DNA from: Fredinandcohnia onubensis
GTDB taxonomy: Bacteria; Bacillota; Bacilli; Bacillales; Bacillaceae_L
Assembly (NCBI RefSeq): GCF_002734285.1
Contig: NZ_NSEA01000033.1
Span: forward strand, 1 to 39,405
Length of the DNA stretch: 39,405 nt
Reading direction: 5' to 3'
In this document: piece by piece, positions 1-7,191 of the stretch
Layout: every line of letters starts with the position of its first letter
Position numbering within the stretch: position 1 is the stretch's first letter
Translations under genes and position numbers: made by a program
The notes under the pieces: model-generated
Told to the model about the DNA's origin: nothing
The model's input: only the letters and a program-made list of their open reading frames with translations
Databases searched by the model: none

Positions 1-46
1 CTTATAAAAGTTTTGACAATACGTAAACTTGTAAGGGGGCTTTACT

Positions 47-823
47 ATGAAAGTATTACGTTTAGGTCATGCGATGTATGTTTTTACAACTAAAAAAGGA
101 AATCAATATTTAGTCGACCCATTTTTTGATATGAATCCAGGTTGTCCAAGTGAGTATCAAACAGAGGAATTTTTGTCCAATATTAAAGGTGTGTTATTAA
201 CACATGGGCATTTTGATCATACAAGCGGACTAGAAAAATTAAGAAAAGCTAATCCGAGTTGTTTAATATTAGCACAATATGAATTAGCCTTGATTTTAGG
301 CCGAAATGGTTTTGAAAATGTTTATCCTGTGAATTTTGGAGGATCGTTTGATTTTGGTGATGTAAAAGTTACTATGGTACCTGCTCGTCATTCGTCTAGC
401 TACGGCGAATTGGAGGGTAGTCCCATTTACGCAGGAGAATCAGCAGGTTATGTATTTGATTTTGAGGATGACCATACGTTGTACCATTCTGGTGATACGA
501 TGATTATGACGGATATGAAATTAATTCAAGAGTTGTATAAACCATCAATTGCGATCCTTTCATCTTCAGGTCAATTCACAATGGGTCCAAAAGAAGCGGC
601 ATATGCAGTAGAACACTTATTAGATGTTAGATATGTTATCCCTAGTCATACATTTCCTAGTGCAAACTCAGCCTCCTCAAAAGAAACGTTAGATGGATTG
701 TTAAAAGCATTTCCTGTTGTAGGAAATATGATTGAGAAAGATAATGAATTAAAAGATTATTTATCAAAACAACAAAAAACCGAGGTAGTCATAATTGGGT
801 ATGGAGAAGAAGTGACATTCTAG
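47..823 (+). CDS. MBL-fold metal-dependent hydrolase
   Basis: A 258-residue cytosolic protein of the metallo-beta-lactamase superfamily, closest in layout to the UPF0173/YtkL-type hydrolases. Visible metal ligands are the HxHxDH motif at residues 53-58 (THGHFDH), an early His in LGHAMY (residue 8), a His in PARHSS, the Asp of YHSGDT and the late His of IPSHTF, so the di-metal site looks complete. It is about 30 residues longer than typical UPF0173 members. The ATG is preceded by AAGGGGG at a normal distance. There is no signal peptide. The gene stands alone: a terminator follows and the fructan locus begins beyond it. The fold is certain; the substrate is unknown. Confidence 0.85.
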   Translation: MKVLRLGHAMYVFTTKKGNQYLVDPFFDMNPGCPSEYQTEEFLSNIKGVLLTHGHFDHTSGLEKLRKANPSCLILAQYELALILGRNGFENVYPVNFGGSFDFGDVKVTMVPARHSSSYGELEGSPIYAGESAGYVFDFEDDHTLYHSGDTMIMTDMKLIQELYKPSIAILSSSGQFTMGPKEAAYAVEHLLDVRYVIPSHTFPSANSASSKETLDGLLKAFPVVGNMIEKDNELKDYLSKQQKTEVVIIGYGEEVTF

Positions 824-826
824 TAA

Positions 827-922
827 CAATATGATGTTGAAGTTGCTGGTGTTGAATTTGCAATTAAGCACTATACTTATAACATGATTCAAGATATCCA
901 TCCTTTTCCGGGATATAATTAA
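827..922 (+). pseudogene. Possible in-frame 3' remnant after the MBL hydrolase
   Basis: The MBL gene ends in tandem stops (TAG at 821, TAA at 824). Reading on in the same frame gives 31 sense codons up to a TAA at 920-922, with protein-like content (QYDVEVAGVEF..., ending DIHPFPGYN). There is no start codon or ribosome binding site. It could be the tail of a lost gene or chance; I do not recognise the sequence. Confidence 0.22.
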
Positions 923-933
923 AATAAATAGTC

Positions 934-970
934 AAAAGACCGAGAATTCGCTAATTCACGGTCTTATTTA
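934..970 (+). terminator. Rho-independent terminator
   Basis: Stem AAGACCG (936-942) with CGGTCTT (959-965), extended inward by GAATT/AATTC around a 4-base loop and followed by ATTTATT. It ends transcription from the MBL hydrolase region. The rest of the 824-1183 gap holds a second folded stretch (1003-1075) and the regulator's control sites. Confidence 0.75.
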
Positions 971-1002
971 TTGTAAATAGTTCATAATGAATTTATGGGA
1001 AA

Positions 1003-1075
1003 AGCTCCATGAATAGATAAAGGGGGTCCTTATCTTAAAATAAGGGTATTCCGGAGCTGCTTAATGGGAAAGCAG
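1003..1075 (+). other. Unexplained folded intergenic element
   Basis: Three pairings lie close together: AGCTCC (1003-1008) with GGAGCT (1053-1058), inside it CCTTAT (1028-1033) with ATAAGG (1040-1045), and next to it CTGCTT (1057-1062) with AAGCAG (1070-1075). The strings GGGAAAAGC and GGGAAAGC recur. It lies between a terminator and the repressor gene. I recognise no riboswitch or known repeat family here; it may be a dispersed repeat or part of the repressor leader. Confidence 0.3.
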
Positions 1076-1126
1076 ATATTATAAAGTTAAAAAGATGCAA
1101 AAAAACAATTATCATGATAATATATA

Positions 1127-1140
1127 TGAAAGCGGTTGAC
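1127..1140 (+). promoter_or_regulatory. Operator upstream of the LacI-type regulator
   Basis: TGAAAGCGGTTGAC shares the GCGGTTGAC half with the operators at 2202-2382. It lies 44 bases before the regulator's start codon, which suggests autoregulation (inference). Confidence 0.55.
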
Positions 1141-1147
1141 ATACAGG

Positions 1148-1161
1148 AGTAAGCGCTTAAA
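1148..1161 (+). promoter_or_regulatory. cre-like box (CcpA site)
   Basis: AGTAAGCGCTTAAA matches the cre consensus TGWAARCGYTWNCW at 12 of 14 positions and is centred on the palindrome TAAGCGCTTA. It sits between the operator and the regulator start, as expected for carbon catabolite control of a sugar locus. Confidence 0.45.
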
Positions 1162-1183
1162 AAAATAAATATTGGTGGTCTAA

Positions 1184-2155
1184 ATGAAGGCAAAATTAGA
1201 AGATGTGGCTAAACTGGCAGGTGTTTCACCCACTACTGTTTCAAGGGTTATGAATAATAGAGGATATATTAGTGAAAAAACAAGACAAAAAGTAGAAGAT
1301 GCAATTAAGGAATTAAATTATTATCCCAATGATATTGCACGTTCTTTATTTAAACAAAGGACTAATTTCATTGGATTAATATTACCTACAATTAACAACC
1401 CATTTTTCAGTGAATTAGCATTATATATTGAAAATGAAAGTGCAAATCATGGTTTCAAAATTATTCTGTGCAATAGTCTTGGGCAATTGGATAAGGAAAA
1501 ATCTTACGCATCGATGTTAATTAGGCATCAAGTCGATGGAATGATAGTTTGTTCGTATAATAGGGGAATAGAGGCCTATAAAAATCCTAAACTACCTATC
1601 GTTGCCATAGATCATTATTTATCACCAGAAATCCCGGTAGTTGGATCCGATAACTATGAAGGTGGAAAGTTGGCAGTACAACATTTAATTAATCAAGGCT
1701 GTAAATCAATTGTTCATATTAACGGACCAGCTGAATTAGAAACCCCAGCCCAGCAAAGAAGAAAAGCATATGAAGACTTGGTAAAAAATCCAATAACCTA
1801 TGAAATAATAGATTTATTTAATGAAGAAGCAACTGCAGTAACAATTAGAAGGATTTTTGAAGACCATCCAGAGACAGATGGTATTTTTGCAAGTGATGAT
1901 TTAATGGCTGCAACTTGTTTAAAAGTAGCAAATGAGTTAAATATTAGTGTTCCAGATGATTTAAAAGTTGTTGGTTACGATGGGTCTCAAACCGTTATGA
2001 GTTTGCTACCACAGCTAACTACAATTAAACAGCCAATTAAAGATATTGCTAAGACTTCAGTATTAAATTTAATTGATCAGATTAATGAAGTCCCAATGGA
2101 AGATATAATGGAGATTGTTTTACCAGTTCAATTACTTGATAATGGTACAGCATAA
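1184..2155 (+). CDS. LacI-family repressor of the fructan locus (ScrR-like)
   Basis: A 323-residue transcription factor with the usual LacI/GalR layout. The N-terminal helix-turn-helix (residues 4-30, LEDVAKLAGVSPTTVSRVM) and hinge helix with the NDIARSL segment precede a periplasmic-binding-protein-like effector domain (about 62-320, including GLILPTINNPFFSEL and DGIFASDDLMA). Start ATG with GGTGG 6 bases upstream. It directly precedes the fructan import and hydrolysis genes, and copies of one palindromic motif lie before it and after it, so it most likely represses both itself and that operon; the inducer is probably a fructose-containing sugar. The family is certain; the effector is inferred from neighbours. 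Confidence 0.88.
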   Translation: MKAKLEDVAKLAGVSPTTVSRVMNNRGYISEKTRQKVEDAIKELNYYPNDIARSLFKQRTNFIGLILPTINNPFFSELALYIENESANHGFKIILCNSLGQLDKEKSYASMLIRHQVDGMIVCSYNRGIEAYKNPKLPIVAIDHYLSPEIPVVGSDNYEGGKLAVQHLINQGCKSIVHINGPAELETPAQQRRKAYEDLVKNPITYEIIDLFNEEATAVTIRRIFEDHPETDGIFASDDLMAATCLKVANELNISVPDDLKVVGYDGSQTVMSLLPQLTTIKQPIKDIAKTSVLNLIDQINEVPMEDIMEIVLPVQLLDNGTA

Positions 2156-2190
2156 ATCTACTCAACTTTATTAGAGTAGATTTATTTTTT
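2154..2190 (+). terminator. Terminator of the regulator gene
   Basis: ATCTACTC (2156-2163) pairs with GAGTAGAT (2174-2181) and is followed by a T-rich run to 2190. It separates the repressor transcript from the transporter operon, which has its own promoter at 2211-2239. Confidence 0.75.
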
Positions 2191-2201
2191 AGAAAATTTA
2201 G

Positions 2202-2239
2202 GTCAAGCGGTTGACATATAAAATAAAACAAATTAATAT
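2202..2239 (+). promoter_or_regulatory. Sigma-A promoter with overlapping operator 1
   Basis: TTGACA (2211-2216), a 17-base spacer and TAATAT (2234-2239) form a near-consensus housekeeping promoter. The operator GTCAAGCGGTTGAC (2202-2215) contains the -35 hexamer, so a bound repressor would block polymerase. It lies about 240 bases before the first permease gene, giving a long leader that contains three more operator copies. Confidence 0.7.
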
Positions 2240-2245
2240 TAATGT

Positions 2246-2259
2246 AACAACCGGTTGAC
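2246..2259 (+). promoter_or_regulatory. Operator 2 of the fructan operon
   Basis: AACAACCGGTTGAC, a near palindrome centred on CCGG. It lies just downstream of the predicted transcription start from the 2211-2239 promoter, a roadblock position. Confidence 0.6.
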
Positions 2260-2288
2260 ATGGAATACAAACACGGTTAAAAATTAAT

Positions 2289-2305
2289 GTGAAAGCGGTT
2301 AACAC
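2289..2305 (+). promoter_or_regulatory. Operator 3 of the fructan operon
   Basis: GTGAAAGCGGTTAACAC, a weaker copy of the same motif, with GTG/CAC ends matching operator 4. Confidence 0.5.
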
Positions 2306-2350
2306 AAAAGAGCCCCTTAAGTTTAATTTAAACAGTGGCAACATACTTAT

Positions 2351-2382
2351 AGATTATGTGTCATCCGGTTGACACATAATCT
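2351..2382 (+). promoter_or_regulatory. Operator 4: 32-bp palindrome
   Basis: Perfect 13-base arms AGATTATGTGTCA (2351-2363) and TGACACATAATCT (2370-2382) flank TCCGGT. The inner part GTGTCATCCGGTTGACAC is the best copy of the operator motif. No T-run follows, so it is not a standard terminator, although in RNA it would fold into a strong hairpin in the operon leader. The remaining bases to 2478 show only the ribosome binding site of the permease. Confidence 0.65.
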
Positions 2383-2478
2383 TATCGTGAGTATTTCTAT
2401 TGCTAATCACTTAAAACACATTTTTATTAAGTAGATTGCAAATGTTTTTATAACTAGTTTTGAAAGTGAGGAAAGGAT

Positions 2479-3435
2479 ATGAAAGTGGAGGCGAGTGAAC
2501 TACCGACAGTCGCGCAAACTGTAAAAAAAGTAAAGAAATCAAAAGTAAGGCGAATCTTAAATAGTTACCAACTTTATTTGTTTCTATTGCCGGCTCTTGT
2601 TTATTTTATTGTTTTTCATTACGTCCCAATGTATGGGGTTTTGATCGCTTTTAAAGATTTTATCGCCACACAAGGCATAATGGGAAGCCCTTGGGTAGGA
2701 TTAAAACATTTCGAGCGTTTTTTTGACTCTTATCAATTTTGGACACTTATTAAAAATACGTTTAGTTTAAGTATTTTGCAATTAATCATAGGATTCCCTC
2801 TTCCAATAATTATTGCGTTAATGATGAACCAGATTAGAAGTAAAAAATATAAAAGCTTTGTACAAACGGTCGTATATGCTCCGCATTTCATATCTGTTGT
2901 TGTATTAGCTGGTATGATATATGTTTTCTTTTCAAATAATGGGTTAATAAATAGTTTGATTATGCTTTTCGGTGGGGAGTCCATCTCCTTCATGGCAAAG
3001 CCTGAATGGTTCAAGCCATTATATATAGGTTCTGGTGTATGGCAGGAAACAGGTTGGGCCGCGGTTGTTTATCTTGCTGCACTTGCGGGTACTAGCCCAG
3101 AGTTACATGAGGCTGCTGTTATGGATGGAGCAAATAAGTGGCAGAGGATTCTACATGTAGATATTCCGGCGATTATGCCAATTGCTGTAATTTTATTAAT
3201 CTTGCAAGTTGGTAATATTATGAATATCGGATTTGAAAAAGCTTACCTTTTACAAACACCACTTAACCAGCCGGCAGCTGAAATTATTCCAACGTATGTT
3301 TATAAAATGGGGTTACAGCAAGCACAATACAGTTTTGCTGCAGCTGTTGGATTATTTAATTCAGTCATCAATTTAGTGTTACTTGTGGCTGTAAATAAAT
3401 TCGCGAAAAAAATATCTGGTCAAGGACTATGGTAG
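2479..3435 (+). CDS. Sugar ABC transporter permease (LplB-type)
   Basis: A 318-residue inner-membrane permease of the binding-protein-dependent transport family. It has a basic N-terminus, then about six hydrophobic segments (first near residues 32-53, LYLFLLPALVYFIVF...). The cytoplasmic EAA loop (EAAVMDGANKWQRILHVDIP, about residues 212-231), which docks the ATPase, is intact. It pairs with the next gene, 18 bases downstream, as the two-permease core of an importer for oligosaccharides, here most likely fructo-oligosaccharides given the GH32 and fructokinase neighbours. Start ATG follows GAGGAAAGG. No ATP-binding subunit is encoded nearby, which is usual for LplABC-type systems that share MsmX. 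Confidence 0.9.
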   Translation: MKVEASELPTVAQTVKKVKKSKVRRILNSYQLYLFLLPALVYFIVFHYVPMYGVLIAFKDFIATQGIMGSPWVGLKHFERFFDSYQFWTLIKNTFSLSILQLIIGFPLPIIIALMMNQIRSKKYKSFVQTVVYAPHFISVVVLAGMIYVFFSNNGLINSLIMLFGGESISFMAKPEWFKPLYIGSGVWQETGWAAVVYLAALAGTSPELHEAAVMDGANKWQRILHVDIPAIMPIAVILLILQVGNIMNIGFEKAYLLQTPLNQPAAEIIPTYVYKMGLQQAQYSFAAAVGLFNSVINLVLLVAVNKFAKKISGQGLW

Positions 3436-3453
3436 AAGGAGGTTTGTTAGACA

Positions 3454-4362
3454 ATGAGTTTGCTAACTTTAAAAAGAGAAACAAGAAAATCAAAGGAAGA
3501 TAAAATTTTCGATCTAATAAACCTATTTTTAGTAGCAGTTATGGTTGTCTTAGTTGTCTATCCTCTTTACTTCATTGTCATTGCTTCAATCAGTGATCCA
3601 AATATGATTTATGAAGGAAAGGTTTGGTTTTTACCGCAGGGAATTACATTTGAAGGATATGAACGGATTTTATCCGATAACTTGATATGGACCGGTTATA
3701 AAAATTCAATCATATACACATTTGTTGGCACGCTTGTTAATGTTTGTTTTACCCTAATGGCAGCATATGCCTTATCTAGAAAAGATTTGTATGGTAGAAA
3801 CATTATCATGTTGCTGTTCTTATTTACGATGTTCTTCTCTGGCGGATTAATTCCTACATATTTAGTAGTTAAAGATCTTGGCTTACTTAATACGATGTGG
3901 GCATTGATTCTTCCGAAAGCTGTAGCGGTTTGGAACTTGATTGTTGCAAGAACTTATTTTCAGATGTCCATCCCTGATGAAATGTTAGAAGCAGCAAAAA
4001 TTGACGGATGTTCAGATGTAAAATTCTTTTGGAAAATTGTTTTACCGCTATCAAAACCAATTGTCGCAGTTATGGTTCTCTTTTACGCAGTAGGACATTG
4101 GAATTCTTACTTTGATGCTTTGATTTATTTAAATGATGAAGATTTATATCCTCTTCAATTAATTCTACGGAACATCTTGATACAAAATGAAGCTTCAACC
4201 CAAATGATTAGTGACCTTGAGTCTCTTGCGGCAAAACAAAGAGTTTCAGAATTAATCAAATATGGTGTTATTATCGTAGCTTCTTTACCATTATTAGTCC
4301 TTTACCCGTTCGTACAAAAGCACTTTGTTAAAGGTGTTATGATCGGCAGTATTAAAGGGTAA
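3454..4362 (+). CDS. Sugar ABC transporter permease (LplC/YtcP-type)
   Basis: A 302-residue second permease subunit. About six membrane segments are visible, the first at residues 20-45, and the EAA loop reads EAAKIDGCSDVKFFWKIVLP near residues 180-199. It follows the partner permease with AGAAGGAGG as ribosome binding site and precedes the binding protein, giving the permease-permease-binding protein order typical of LplB-LplC-LipO systems of Bacilli. The substrate is inferred from the locus, not from this sequence. Confidence 0.9.
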   Translation: MSLLTLKRETRKSKEDKIFDLINLFLVAVMVVLVVYPLYFIVIASISDPNMIYEGKVWFLPQGITFEGYERILSDNLIWTGYKNSIIYTFVGTLVNVCFTLMAAYALSRKDLYGRNIIMLLFLFTMFFSGGLIPTYLVVKDLGLLNTMWALILPKAVAVWNLIVARTYFQMSIPDEMLEAAKIDGCSDVKFFWKIVLPLSKPIVAVMVLFYAVGHWNSYFDALIYLNDEDLYPLQLILRNILIQNEASTQMISDLESLAAKQRVSELIKYGVIIVASLPLLVLYPFVQKHFVKGVMIGSIKG

Positions 4363-4455
4363 TCCATTTGAACTCACATCAAGGAGGTGGTGGGTCGTTT
4401 CTTACAAAATCAGTTTTTCTTAAATATCAAGTTACCATTTAAAGGGGGAAAATCA

Positions 4456-6096
4456 ATGATTAGATCAATAAAAAGAAATATGTTGAAAAATAAGAAGAAA
4501 AAGTCATCTGTAGTATTAGCTATCGGATTAAGTGCAGCACTTGCTTTAACTGGTTGTTCAGCCAACAAGGATTCTGAAAAAACATCTGCAAAAGCTGTAG
4601 AATTCAACAAAACTGGATTACCGATTGTAGATAAAGAAATAACATTAGAGTTTGTTTCTCCTAAAGCTGCATTAGCTCCTGATTATTCGGAAATGACGAT
4701 TTTTGATCGCTTAGAAGAAGCAACAAATGTAAAAATCGATTGGACAAATATCCCTGCAGACGGTTACCAAGAAAAGAAAAACTTATTATTAGCAAGTGGC
4801 GACTTACCTGATGCGTTCTACGCTTCCGGTTTTTCAGATCAAGATCTTATTCAACATGGTCAGAACGGAACTATCATTCCTTTAGAAGATTTAATTGACG
4901 AGTATGCTCCAAATTTAAAGAAACTATTTGAAGAAAGACCAGAATTAAAACAAATGATCACAGCTCCAGATGGACATATTTACTCACTTCCACGAGCTGA
5001 AGAAATGGATTTAGTTGGTATGCCAAATATTATGTTTATTAACCAAACATGGTTAGATAAACTAGGTCTTCAAATGCCTTCAACTCTGGAAGAATATCAC
5101 GATGTTTTAAAGGCTTTTAAAGAAAAGGATCCGAATGGTAACGGTAAACAAGACGAAATCGGTCTTACATTTTGGTTCAATGGCTGGGCTGGAAATGAAG
5201 GGGATTTGATCGGATTATTCGGATTACCTGATACTTCATTTGAAGCAGATCACCGTATCGTTCGCGACGGAAAAGTGATTTATGTTGCGACTCAACCTGA
5301 ATATAAAGAAGCGATTGCCTACTATCATGAATGGGTGAAAGAAGGATTAATAGACCCTGAGGTTGTAACTCAAGATACAGCACAACTTTTTGCAAAGGGT
5401 AAAACAGAAAACCCAGTATTAGGTTCATTCATTTGGTGGGAAGATACTGAGGTTGTTGGAACTGATCGCGTAGATGACTACTCTATTTTACCACCTCTTA
5501 AAGGTGTAGACGGAAAGATTCGAATTGGACGTTCTAATTATTCAGAGTATGGAAGAGATGCATTTGTTATTACTTCTGCAAATAAAAACCCAGAATTAAC
5601 TATGCGTTGGGTTGACGAGCTTTATGCACCAAAAATGTCTGCCCAAATCAACTGGGGACCAATTGGTGAAGTGTATGAAGAAGATGAAAATGGAATGTTA
5701 GTGAATAAAGAGTTACCAGAAGGCATAGCGATGGGTGAATACAGACAAAAAGTAGCTCCAGGCGGACCTTTCGTTGTTCTAAAAGAACATTTTGGAACTG
5801 TAGTAGATATGGAACCAAGAGCAAAAGAAAGATTACAAATTTTAGAGGAACACTACAGACCGCATATGGCTAAAGAAAACTATCCACAAATTTTCTTCAG
5901 TGTCGAAGAGCTAGAAAAAATTAATCAAATTGAGCCTGAAATTAAAGAGTTTGTAAAACAAAAAGAAGCTCAATGGTTAATTGAAGGTGGAATTGAAAAA
6001 GAGTGGGATGACTATGTTGCTCAGCTTGAATCTATGGGATTAGGTGAACTAATGGAAATCTATCAAACAGGTTTAGACCGTTTTAATAATAATTAA
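4456..6096 (+). CDS. Extracellular solute-binding lipoprotein (fructan ABC importer)
   Basis: A family-1-type solute-binding protein of 546 residues from this start. A lysine-rich N-terminus and hydrophobic stretch end in the lipobox LALTGC with Cys34, so it is lipid-anchored outside the membrane. An EF-hand-like loop (DPNGNGKQDE) matches those seen in large LipO/YtcQ-type binding proteins. The reading frame is open back to a GTG at 4387, but that GTG lies inside an AAGGAGG sequence and would put extra residues before the signal peptide; the ATG at 4456 has AAAGGGGG at proper distance. It should capture fructo-oligosaccharides released by the secreted GH32 enzyme and deliver them to the two upstream permeases. 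Confidence 0.9.
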   Translation: MIRSIKRNMLKNKKKKSSVVLAIGLSAALALTGCSANKDSEKTSAKAVEFNKTGLPIVDKEITLEFVSPKAALAPDYSEMTIFDRLEEATNVKIDWTNIPADGYQEKKNLLLASGDLPDAFYASGFSDQDLIQHGQNGTIIPLEDLIDEYAPNLKKLFEERPELKQMITAPDGHIYSLPRAEEMDLVGMPNIMFINQTWLDKLGLQMPSTLEEYHDVLKAFKEKDPNGNGKQDEIGLTFWFNGWAGNEGDLIGLFGLPDTSFEADHRIVRDGKVIYVATQPEYKEAIAYYHEWVKEGLIDPEVVTQDTAQLFAKGKTENPVLGSFIWWEDTEVVGTDRVDDYSILPPLKGVDGKIRIGRSNYSEYGRDAFVITSANKNPELTMRWVDELYAPKMSAQINWGPIGEVYEEDENGMLVNKELPEGIAMGEYRQKVAPGGPFVVLKEHFGTVVDMEPRAKERLQILEEHYRPHMAKENYPQIFFSVEELEKINQIEPEIKEFVKQKEAQWLIEGGIEKEWDDYVAQLESMGLGELMEIYQTGLDRFNNN

Positions 6097-6107
6097 TCAT
6101 GTCTTAT

Positions 6108-6138
6108 AAAGGCCAGATGTTTCAATAATCTGGCCTTT
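6108..6138 (+). terminator. Intercistronic stem-loop without T-run
   Basis: AAAGGCCAGAT (6108-6118) and ATCTGGCCTTT (6128-6138) form a perfect 11-bp stem with a 9-base loop. No T-run follows, so it is either a leaky terminator or an RNA-stabilising hairpin at the 3' end of the binding-protein message, which would keep that transcript more abundant than the kinase message. Confidence 0.6.
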
Positions 6139-6204
6139 ACTATGAATGAAAAGTTATTAATCAACTTTAGAATAGTAAAAAGTTTATTGAAAAAGGTGAT
6201 TTCA

Positions 6205-7164
6205 ATGTATGGAGTAACAGCATTAGGAGAGTTATTAATCGACTTTACACCTTCTGGTCAGTCAGAAAGAGGGAATGTTTTGTTTGAAACAAATCCTGGT
6301 GGAGCTCCAGCGAATGTTCTTGTTGCCTTGTCTAAATTAGATGTGAAAACTTCTTTTATTGGAAAGGTTGGGCAAGATCATTTCGGGATTTTTTTAAAAA
6401 ATACGTTAGAAAAAATGAATGTCGATACCCTAAATCTTCTTTTTTCAAACGAAGCAAATACGACGCTGGCCTTCGTTCATTTAGATCCAAGCGGGGATCG
6501 CTCATTCAGTTTTTATCGTGAATCTGGTGCGGATATTTTGTTGAGGGAAGTAGAAATCAGCGAACAGCAAATAAAAAATTCAACGATTTTCCATTTTGGG
6601 TCACTTTCATTAACTCATGAGCCTGCAACTACAGCTACTTTTACAGCATTGAATTATGCAAAGAAGCATGGTGTGTTGATTTCGTATGATCCAAATTTAC
6701 GCTTACAGCTCTGGGATTCAGTAGATCGTGCAAAAGAGATGATCAAGAAGGGTTTAGAATACGCAGATATCGTTAAGCTTTCAGAAGAAGAATTACTATT
6801 TTTAACTGGTACAAGGGATGTGGAAAAGGGGACAGAGTTGATAAAAATTCGATATCAATGTCCACTCATTCTAGTTACGTTAGGGCCTAGTGGAAGTTTC
6901 TTTCGATCTACAACTAGTTTTGGTAGAGTAGGAGGATTTAAGGTAGACGTTGTTGATACAACTGGGGCAGGTGATGCTTTTGTTGGTGGAACTCTATATA
7001 AAATCCTTGAAAAAAACAAAAAACTTTATGAGTTAACAAAAGATGACTATATGGAAGTTCTAAACTTTGCGAATGCTACAGGGGCTCTTGCAACCACAAG
7101 TAAAGGCGGAATACCGAGTATGCCCACTTTGGAGCAGATTGAAAAACTAGTATCAAATCAATAG
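6205..7164 (+). CDS. Fructokinase (PfkB/ribokinase family)
   Basis: A 319-residue cytosolic sugar kinase that should phosphorylate fructose released inside the cell to fructose-6-phosphate. PfkB signature 1 is seen near the N-terminus (NPGGAPANVLVALSKL), and the ATP-site/catalytic-base signature DTTGAGDAFVGG near residues 249-260. The frame extends upstream to an ATG at 6142, but that lies right after a stem-loop and lacks a ribosome binding site; the ATG at 6205 follows AAAAGGTGAT and starts the typical strand MYGVTALGELLIDF. It lies between the binding protein and the GH32 gene, which supports fructose as substrate over other PfkB substrates. Confidence 0.88.
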   Translation: MYGVTALGELLIDFTPSGQSERGNVLFETNPGGAPANVLVALSKLDVKTSFIGKVGQDHFGIFLKNTLEKMNVDTLNLLFSNEANTTLAFVHLDPSGDRSFSFYRESGADILLREVEISEQQIKNSTIFHFGSLSLTHEPATTATFTALNYAKKHGVLISYDPNLRLQLWDSVDRAKEMIKKGLEYADIVKLSEEELLFLTGTRDVEKGTELIKIRYQCPLILVTLGPSGSFFRSTTSFGRVGGFKVDVVDTTGAGDAFVGGTLYKILEKNKKLYELTKDDYMEVLNFANATGALATTSKGGIPSMPTLEQIEKLVSNQ

Positions 7165-7191
7165 TTATATAAAGAGAGGAGTACAACAAGC

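Noticed and set aside
2082-2270. Minus-strand 62-codon frame over the end of the repressor gene and its terminator
   Set aside because: It overlaps the repressor end, a terminator and operators; no ribosome binding site.
4387-4455. Upstream GTG start for the solute-binding protein
   Set aside because: The GTG lies inside AAGGAGG and would place 23 residues before a clear lipoprotein signal; ATG at 4456 has a good ribosome binding site.
6142-6204. Upstream ATG start for the fructokinase
   Set aside because: It sits directly after a stem-loop, lacks a ribosome binding site and adds residues not found in PfkB kinases.
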